Shown: piece by piece, positions 59,527-64,000 of the stretch
How positions within the stretch are numbered: the stretch's first letter is position 1
Layout of the letters: every line of letters starts with the position of its first letter
Assembly: GCA_033763775.1 (NCBI GenBank)
Contig: JANRJW010000008.1
Location: 62,001 to 126,000 of the forward strand
From: JAJTHB01 sp033763775
GTDB lineage: Bacteria > Pseudomonadota > Alphaproteobacteria > Rickettsiales > SXRF01
Length of the DNA: 64,000 nucleotides
Direction: 5' to 3'
Notes under the pieces: generated by a model
Databases searched by the model: none
Seen by the model: only the letters and a program-made list of their open reading frames with translations
What the model was told of the DNA's origin: nothing
Made by a program: the position numbers and the translations under genes

Positions 59527-60436
59527 TCTTTCTCTGCCTGCGGCGCTTGCCGCCGGGCTGATATCCGCCGGCATATTTCTGGGTGCTGCGTCGCTTGGGC
59601 TTGGCTTTTTCTTTTTGTTTCTTTCCACCCTGCCGCTCTTCATGACGGCACTACGTGGTCATCTCAAGACCGCCCTGATGGGCGGGATTCTTGGCAGCGT
59701 GCCTATCAGCCTGCTTGCCGGTGCAGATGCCGGATTAATTTACCTGCTTTATCTCGCCTTGCCCTGCTGCTATCTCGCGCAGCGCGCCCTGCTCTGCCAT
59801 AAGCAGAACAGTGGCGGACTAGTGTGGTATCCGCCCGCACTCGCACTACTTCAGCTCTCCATTGCCGGCATGATAACCATTGCGCTGATGACCATTCATC
59901 ACGCCAGCGCAGAAGGCGGCATCATGGGGGTGATTTCGCAGCAGGTTGAAGCCGGCTTTGCGGATATGGAGCCGGAGATGATCGCCATGCTTACACAGCT
60001 GGCGAATCACTGGTCATTTCTGATTTTCGGGCTGACGGTGTGGATGTGGGTGCTTCTGCTTTATGGCCATCTCTGGGCAGCCAATCGCCTGATTAAAACA
60101 AACCGCCTGCGCGAATCGGTGGCGATCGAGCCATTTGCCATGCCGGGCTGGGTGCTTAGCCTGATGGCGATCTGCGCGCTGGCGTCGCTGATTGGCAGCC
60201 CCTCCATGCAGTTTTTCGGCAAAGCCTCGCTGGTATGCCTGATGCTACCTTACTTTCTGCTTGGCTGCGCGCTGATGCATGCGGCCAGCAAAAGCTGGCC
60301 AAGCCGCGGTTTTTTCCTGTTTCTTGTTTATTTTATGGTGGTTGCGCAGTTCTGGCCGGCGCTGATACTGGCCGGATTTGGCTTTTTTCATCACATTAAG
60401 TCCTTGTCAGGTGCCACGCCATCGGCTAAAAGCTGA
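59498..60436 (+). CDS. DUF2232 polytopic membrane protein
   Basis: About 312 residues with some eight membrane helices (for example SAGIFLGAASLGLGFFFLFL, MSVPISLLAGADAGLIYLLYLAL-like region, PYFLLGCALM). DUF2232/YybS-type proteins sit between rpsR and rplI in many bacteria; function unknown. The start is uncertain. No ATG precedes the first helix, and TTG at 59498 or 59513 would overlap the rpsR end. Codon pattern and helix continuity support the frame. Confidence 0.8.
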   Translation: MRCCRLSPSSLSLPAALAAGLISAGIFLGAASLGLGFFFLFLSTLPLFMTALRGHLKTALMGGILGSVPISLLAGADAGLIYLLYLALPCCYLAQRALLCHKQNSGGLVWYPPALALLQLSIAGMITIALMTIHHASAEGGIMGVISQQVEAGFADMEPEMIAMLTQLANHWSFLIFGLTVWMWVLLLYGHLWAANRLIKTNRLRESVAIEPFAMPGWVLSLMAICALASLIGSPSMQFFGKASLVCLMLPYFLLGCALMHAASKSWPSRGFFLFLVYFMVVAQFWPALILAGFGFFHHIKSLSGATPSAKS

Positions 60437-60493
60437 GTCCTTTTATTTTTGTTTAACCTCGCAGCTATAGCTGGAGAACCAAGGAGAACCATC

Positions 60494-60958
60494 ATGGAAG
60501 TCATTCTACTCGAACGCATCAACCGCCTCGGCAATATCGGCGACGTGGTGAAAGTGAAAAACGGCTATGGCCGCAATTTCCTGATCCCCAAGAAAAAAGC
60601 GCTGCGTGCTTCGGACGACAATAAAAAAGTGTTTGAAGAGCGCCGCCATATCATTGAAGAGCAGAATGCTAAATTCAAAGCCGCCGCTCAGGCGATTGCT
60701 GATAAGCTGGATGCGATGGTACTCACCATGGTTCGCCAGGCCTCGCAGGAAGGCAAGCTCTATGGCTCGGTTGGCGTGCGCGATGTGGCAGAAGCCCTGA
60801 AAGAAGCAGGTCATGATATACCGAAAAGCCAGATCGTGATGACCGGTTCGATCAAGAGCATCGGTGATTATCCGGTGCGCATCAACCTGCACGCTGAGGT
60901 CGTGGCTAATATCACGGCGAATGTGAAGCGCCTCGAGACAGCAGAAGCAGCGGCGTAA
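60494..60958 (+). CDS. rplI: 50S ribosomal protein L9
   Basis: 154 residues. The N-terminal rRNA-binding domain is MEVILLERINRLGNIGDVVKVKNGYGRNFLIPKKKAL, followed by the long connecting helix and the C-terminal domain (YGSVGVRDVAEALKEAGHDI). ATG 60494 follows a strong AAGGAG site. Complete. Confidence 0.97.
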   Translation: MEVILLERINRLGNIGDVVKVKNGYGRNFLIPKKKALRASDDNKKVFEERRHIIEEQNAKFKAAAQAIADKLDAMVLTMVRQASQEGKLYGSVGVRDVAEALKEAGHDIPKSQIVMTGSIKSIGDYPVRINLHAEVVANITANVKRLETAEAAA

Positions 60959-60984
60959 TTATCGTCTTTAGTTTTTAGGCGGCG

Positions 60985-61026
60985 GTGCTAGTATCGGTTG
61001 CTGGCGACTTCCGACTAGCGACTAGA
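60985..61026. repeat. Short direct repeats between rplI and dnaB
   Basis: GGTTGCTGGCGACTTCCGAC followed by TAGCGACTAGAG contains overlapping GCGACT units. Similar units occur in the FNR gene near 51982 and, as GTTGCTG units, downstream of alr at 63605-63640. Confidence 0.45.
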
Positions 61027-61037
61027 GATTCATAACT

Positions 61038-62546
61038 ATGCCCTCCGTCCTCCTTGAATCCGCAAGCGTCGATACGCTGATGGCTGAACAGCCAGCAGCG
61101 TATCGCGAGGCGCCGTCCAATATTGAGGCGGAGCAAGCTTTGCTCGGCGCGCTGCTGGTGAATAATGATGCGCTCCAGCATCTCGGTGAGCAGCTGCGCG
61201 CTGAGCATTTTTACGAAGCGCTGCATAGCCGCATTTTTGAAGCCATCCAGAAATTTCATGACAAGGGGCTGATCGCCAATCCGGTCACCCTCAGGCATTA
61301 CTTCGATCAGGATGAAGCGCTTGCTGATATTGGCGGCGGCGCTTACCTCGCCAAGCTGGCGGCCAGTGCCGTCACTGTCATTAATATCGGCGATTACAGC
61401 CGCATGATCTACGATCTCGCGCTCAAGCGCCAGCTGATTGCGATTGGCGAGGAGGTTGTCAATACCGCCTACACCCACCAGATTGATATTCCCTCGGAAG
61501 TACAGATTGAGGCGGCGGAGCAGAAGCTTTTTCATCTCTCGGTGGAAGGTGTCGGCGACAAAGGGTTTAAGGCACTCAAACACTCGGTCATCGGCGCGAT
61601 CAAGCATGCCGAACATGCCTACAAACATCAGGGTGTGATTGGGCTGACCAGCGGCTTCATTGATCTGGACAGGATTCTCGGCGGGCTGCACCGCTCGGAT
61701 CTGCTGATTCTTGCTGGTCGTCCCTCGATGGGTAAAACCGCGCTTGCGGTCAATATCGCTTACAAGGCGTGCCAGAGCCTCGCGCAGGAAGCGCGCAAGA
61801 AAAATATCAGCGCCAAGGAAGCGGGCTGCGTTGGGTTTTTCTCGCTGGAGATGTCATCGGAGCAGCTGGCCACACGTCTGCTTTCTTCCGCCAGCGGGCT
61901 GAATTCTGCCGGCATTTTTAATGGCAAAATCTCACAGGAAGAATTCTCGCATCTGGTGCGCACCAGCAATGAACTGGCCACCATGCCATTTTTCATCGAC
62001 GACACACCGGCGCTTTCCATCGCCGGTCTGCGCACGCGCGCGCGCCGTCTCAAGCGTGTGCACAACCTCAAGTTGCTGGTGGTGGACTACCTTCAGCTGG
62101 TGCGCGGGTCTGCCTCCAAAGCGAATGAAAACCGCGTGCAGGAAGTCTCCGAAATTACGCAAGGCCTCAAGGCAATTGCCAAGGAGCTGGATATTCCGGT
62201 CATTGCGCTTTCTCAGCTATCGCGCCAAGTCGAAAATCGCGGCACCAAACCGCGTGATAAAATTCCCCAGCTGGCCGACCTGCGCGAATCCGGATCGATT
62301 GAGCAGGATGCCGACGTGGTGATGTTCATTTATCGCGAGGAATATTACCTCTCGCGCGAGCAGCCGCAGGAAGGCACGCCCGAGCATGCGACATGGCAGG
62401 TGGAGATGGATCGCGCGATGAATATCGCCGAGGTCATCATCGCCAAGCATCGTAACGGCCCCATCGATACCGCACGCCTGCGCTTTGAAGGCCGCCTCAC
62501 CCAGTTTTCTGATCTGGATGAACATCATCAAGGCAAACGTTTCTAG
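61038..62546 (+). CDS. dnaB: Replicative DNA helicase
   Basis: This 502-residue hexameric helicase has an N-terminal DnaG-interaction domain (NIEAEQALLGALLVNNDAL). Walker A is GRPSMGKTALAVN, FFSLEMSSEQLATRL follows, Walker B is LLVVDYLQLVRG, and SQLSRQVENR leads into LADLRESGSIEQDADVVMFIYR. No intein. It lies downstream of rplI as in many alphaproteobacteria. Confidence 0.97.
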   Translation: MPSVLLESASVDTLMAEQPAAYREAPSNIEAEQALLGALLVNNDALQHLGEQLRAEHFYEALHSRIFEAIQKFHDKGLIANPVTLRHYFDQDEALADIGGGAYLAKLAASAVTVINIGDYSRMIYDLALKRQLIAIGEEVVNTAYTHQIDIPSEVQIEAAEQKLFHLSVEGVGDKGFKALKHSVIGAIKHAEHAYKHQGVIGLTSGFIDLDRILGGLHRSDLLILAGRPSMGKTALAVNIAYKACQSLAQEARKKNISAKEAGCVGFFSLEMSSEQLATRLLSSASGLNSAGIFNGKISQEEFSHLVRTSNELATMPFFIDDTPALSIAGLRTRARRLKRVHNLKLLVVDYLQLVRGSASKANENRVQEVSEITQGLKAIAKELDIPVIALSQLSRQVENRGTKPRDKIPQLADLRESGSIEQDADVVMFIYREEYYLSREQPQEGTPEHATWQVEMDRAMNIAEVIIAKHRNGPIDTARLRFEGRLTQFSDLDEHHQGKRF

Positions 62547-62551
62547 CGGCC

Positions 62552-63607
62552 ATGCACGCCACTCTTTCCATTAATCTTTCCGCCCTTCGCGCCAATTACC
62601 GGCTACTTACATCGCAGCTTACGCGCGGTGCGTGTGGTGCGGTGGTGAAAGCCAATGCGTATGGCCTTGGCGTAGAAACCATCGCCCCGGCGCTGTTTCA
62701 GGAAGGTTGCCGCGAGTTTTTCGTCGCCACGCTGGAAGAAGCGCTCCAGCTTCGCGGGGTGCTGCCGGAGGCGGCGATTGCCGTTTTTGGCGGGCTCCAC
62801 GGCGGCGAGGAAAAGGATTATGCCGAGCATCGCATCACGCCGGTGCTGAATAGTCTGGAGCAATGTGCGCGTTTCGCGCGGATGACGGATGACGGATGGC
62901 GGATGACGGCGATACTGCATGTTGATACCGGTATGAGCCGGTTGGGACTGAGCCAGAGCGATCTACAGTCTATCTGTCATCTGTCATCTATCATCCATCA
63001 TCTAATGAGCCACCTCGCCTGCGCGAATGATCCATCTCACGCCAAAAACGCCGAGCAGCTTGCACGTTTTCGTGAGGCGCTGGCGCTTTTTCCGAAAACC
63101 AAAGCGAGCTTTGCAAACTCGGCCGGCATCTTTCTTGGCAGCGATTACCATTTCGACCTCGCCCGCCCTGGCTGCGCGCTGTATGGCATCAACCCCATCG
63201 ATGGGGCAAATCCAATGCAGCATGTCGCAACCTTATCGGCTCCCATCCTGCAAATCCGCACATTGGACAGAGCTGAAACCGTGGGCTACGGCGCCACTTA
63301 CAGCGCCCCCAAAGGGGCGCGTATCGCCATCTGCGCGCTGGGTTATGCCGATGGGCTGCTGCGCTGCTTAAGCAATAATGGCTTTGCTTATGTTGCTGGC
63401 CAGCGCGTGCCCATCGCCGGGCGCGTGTCGATGGATATGGTGGCGCTGGATGTATCAAGCATCCCTGAATCCGAGCTTCGCACTGATATGCGCGCTGAAT
63501 TCATCAATGAGCAACAAACGGTAAGCGACATTGCAGCCATTGCGAATACCATCGGTTATGAAATTTTCACCCGCCTTGGTGAGCGGGTGAAGCGGGTTTA
63601 TGTTTAG
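62552..63607 (+). CDS. alr: Alanine racemase with two repeat-derived segments
   Basis: Alr makes D-alanine for peptidoglycan using PLP. 351 residues: the PLP lysine is in AVVKANAYGLG (about 30-40), the substrate-binding motif HVDTGMSRLG at about 123-132, and the catalytic tyrosine in ETVGYGATYSAP (about 250). GRVSMDMVALDV follows. Two segments flanking the HVDTG motif, about residues 111-120 (MTDDGWRMT) and 139-152 (SICHLSSIIHHLMS), are encoded by repeats at 62881-62909 and 62966-63006. Active-site residues remain intact, so it is probably functional. Five bases after dnaB. Confidence 0.93.
   Translation: MHATLSINLSALRANYRLLTSQLTRGACGAVVKANAYGLGVETIAPALFQEGCREFFVATLEEALQLRGVLPEAAIAVFGGLHGGEEKDYAEHRITPVLNSLEQCARFARMTDDGWRMTAILHVDTGMSRLGLSQSDLQSICHLSSIIHHLMSHLACANDPSHAKNAEQLARFREALALFPKTKASFANSAGIFLGSDYHFDLARPGCALYGINPIDGANPMQHVATLSAPILQIRTLDRAETVGYGATYSAPKGARIAICALGYADGLLRCLSNNGFAYVAGQRVPIAGRVSMDMVALDVSSIPESELRTDMRAEFINEQQTVSDIAAIANTIGYEIFTRLGERVKRVYV
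62881..62909. repeat. GATGACGGATGG repeat inside alr, first copy
   Basis: GATGACGGATGACGGATGGC then GGATGACGG: three tandem GATGACGG-like units. Matches the unit inside xerD at 414-440. In-frame within alr just before the HVDTG motif. Confidence 0.75.
62966..63006. repeat. Inverted GTCATC repeat inside alr, second copy
   Basis: CAGTCTATCTGTCATCTGTC then ATCTATCATCCATCATCTAA reads as an inverted, diverged counterpart of the first copy 57 bases upstream. The two could base-pair with the catalytic HVDTGMSRLG codons in the loop. Confidence 0.65.
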
Positions 63608-63640
63608 TTGCCAGTTGCTAGTTGCTGGTTGCTGGTTTAA
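63605..63640. repeat. GTTGCTG tandem repeat downstream of alr
   Basis: TAGTTGCCAGTTGCTAGTTG then CTGGTTGCTGGTTT: five degenerate 7-base units (GTTGCyr), with the first TAG serving as the alr stop. Too short and irregular for CRISPR. Confidence 0.7.
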
Positions 63641-63676
63641 AACGCTAATGAATACCAACCAAACAACCGCTGTTTC

Positions 63677-64000
63677 ATGAACTTTCTTGCCCCCATTGGC
63701 CGTATTTCCTTCAGCTTCTTAGAGGCGGTCGGGCATCTGACACTCTTTATCTGGTCGGCTATCAGCGGCCTGCTTCGCCCTCCTTTTTACCTGAAACAGC
63801 TACGCAAACAGCTGATCGAAATCGGCTATTATTCGCTGCCAGTGGTGGGCCTCACGGCCATCTTCACCGGTGCAGTGCTGGCGCTGCAGAGCTATTCAGG
63901 CTTTTCACGCTTTAACGCCGAAAGCTCGATTGCGATTGTGGTGGTACTTTCCATCACGCGTGAGCTGGGGCCGGTGCTGGCGGGGCTGATGGTCGCCGGG
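63677..64000 (+). CDS. mlaE: MlaE-family ABC permease, 5' part
   Basis: 108 codons run off the window end. The sequence MNFLAPIGRISFSFLEAVG, LIEIGYYSLPVVGLTAIFTGAVLALQSY and VVVLSITRELGPVLAGLMVAG matches the MlaE/YrbE permease family, which with MlaF and MlaD transports phospholipids between membranes. The ATG at 63677 lies after the GTTGCTG repeat. The remainder, and probably mlaF, should lie beyond 64000. Its partner MlaD is encoded far away at 15749. Confidence 0.9.
   Translation, partial: MNFLAPIGRISFSFLEAVGHLTLFIWSAISGLLRPPFYLKQLRKQLIEIGYYSLPVVGLTAIFTGAVLALQSYSGFSRFNAESSIAIVVVLSITRELGPVLAGLMVAG

Noticed and set aside
63605..63640. Possible CRISPR-like or VNTR array downstream of alr
   Set aside because: Units are 7 bases with no spacers, so it is a short degenerate tandem repeat and not CRISPR.

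Overview
The window reads as chromosomal DNA of an alphaproteobacterium of moderately high GC content. Lineage markers are a complex I NDUFA12 subunit, a DUF2155 protein next to an MlaD protein, the xerD-aroK-aroB order, the dnaG-rpoD pair, and the fabD-fabG-acpP-fabF-mltG and rpsF-rpsR-(DUF2232)-rplI-dnaB-alr runs. It carries shikimate and sulfate-assimilation genes, beta-oxidation genes and a pilus machine, so it does not look like a reduced obligate endosymbiont. No rRNA, tRNA, CRISPR array, transposase or phage gene was seen by eye. I cannot name the order or genus.

Layout. 0-18 kb: xerD, a newly noticed 51-residue membrane ORF, aroK-aroB, an acetyltransferase, a CorC-type CBS membrane protein, a small protein, PBP1A, a YgjP-like metalloprotease, dnaG, rpoD, NDUFA12, then an opposite-strand block (a UbiA-type phosphoribosyltransferase plus two paralogous polytopic membrane proteins), mlaD, DUF2155 and pyrD. 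18-29 kb: a type IV pilus system resembling MSHA loci (TPR protein, PilT, PilU, then an opposite-strand operon PilB-PilC-PilM/N-PilO-PilP-like plus a lone ABC ATPase); the prepilin peptidase lies at 38 kb. 29-38 kb: a sulfate-assimilation operon (cysI, cysD, a secreted protein, a cysNC fusion and a 1156-residue flavin/iron-sulfur oxidoreductase). 38-53 kb: repeat-rich DNA, two toxin-antitoxin pairs, fatty-acid oxidation genes, a methyltransferase/sulfatase-like envelope operon, a DUF475 protein, and a beta-barrel gene broken by an in-frame TGA. 53-64 kb: folD, mltG, the fab operon, ribosomal protein genes, dnaB, alr and the 5' part of an MlaE permease gene.

The most striking signal is a set of short palindromic or direct-repeat elements of several families. 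They lie between genes and also in frame inside conserved, mostly essential genes: xerD (an internal loop and the whole C-terminal tail), the oxidoreductase, an acyl-CoA dehydrogenase, folD and alr (two places). This resembles the Rickettsia palindromic elements in principle, but the sequences look different and several unrelated families do the same thing. A second notable signal is the repeated copying of the 3' end of the acyl-CoA dehydrogenase gene through the neighbouring 1.1 kb.
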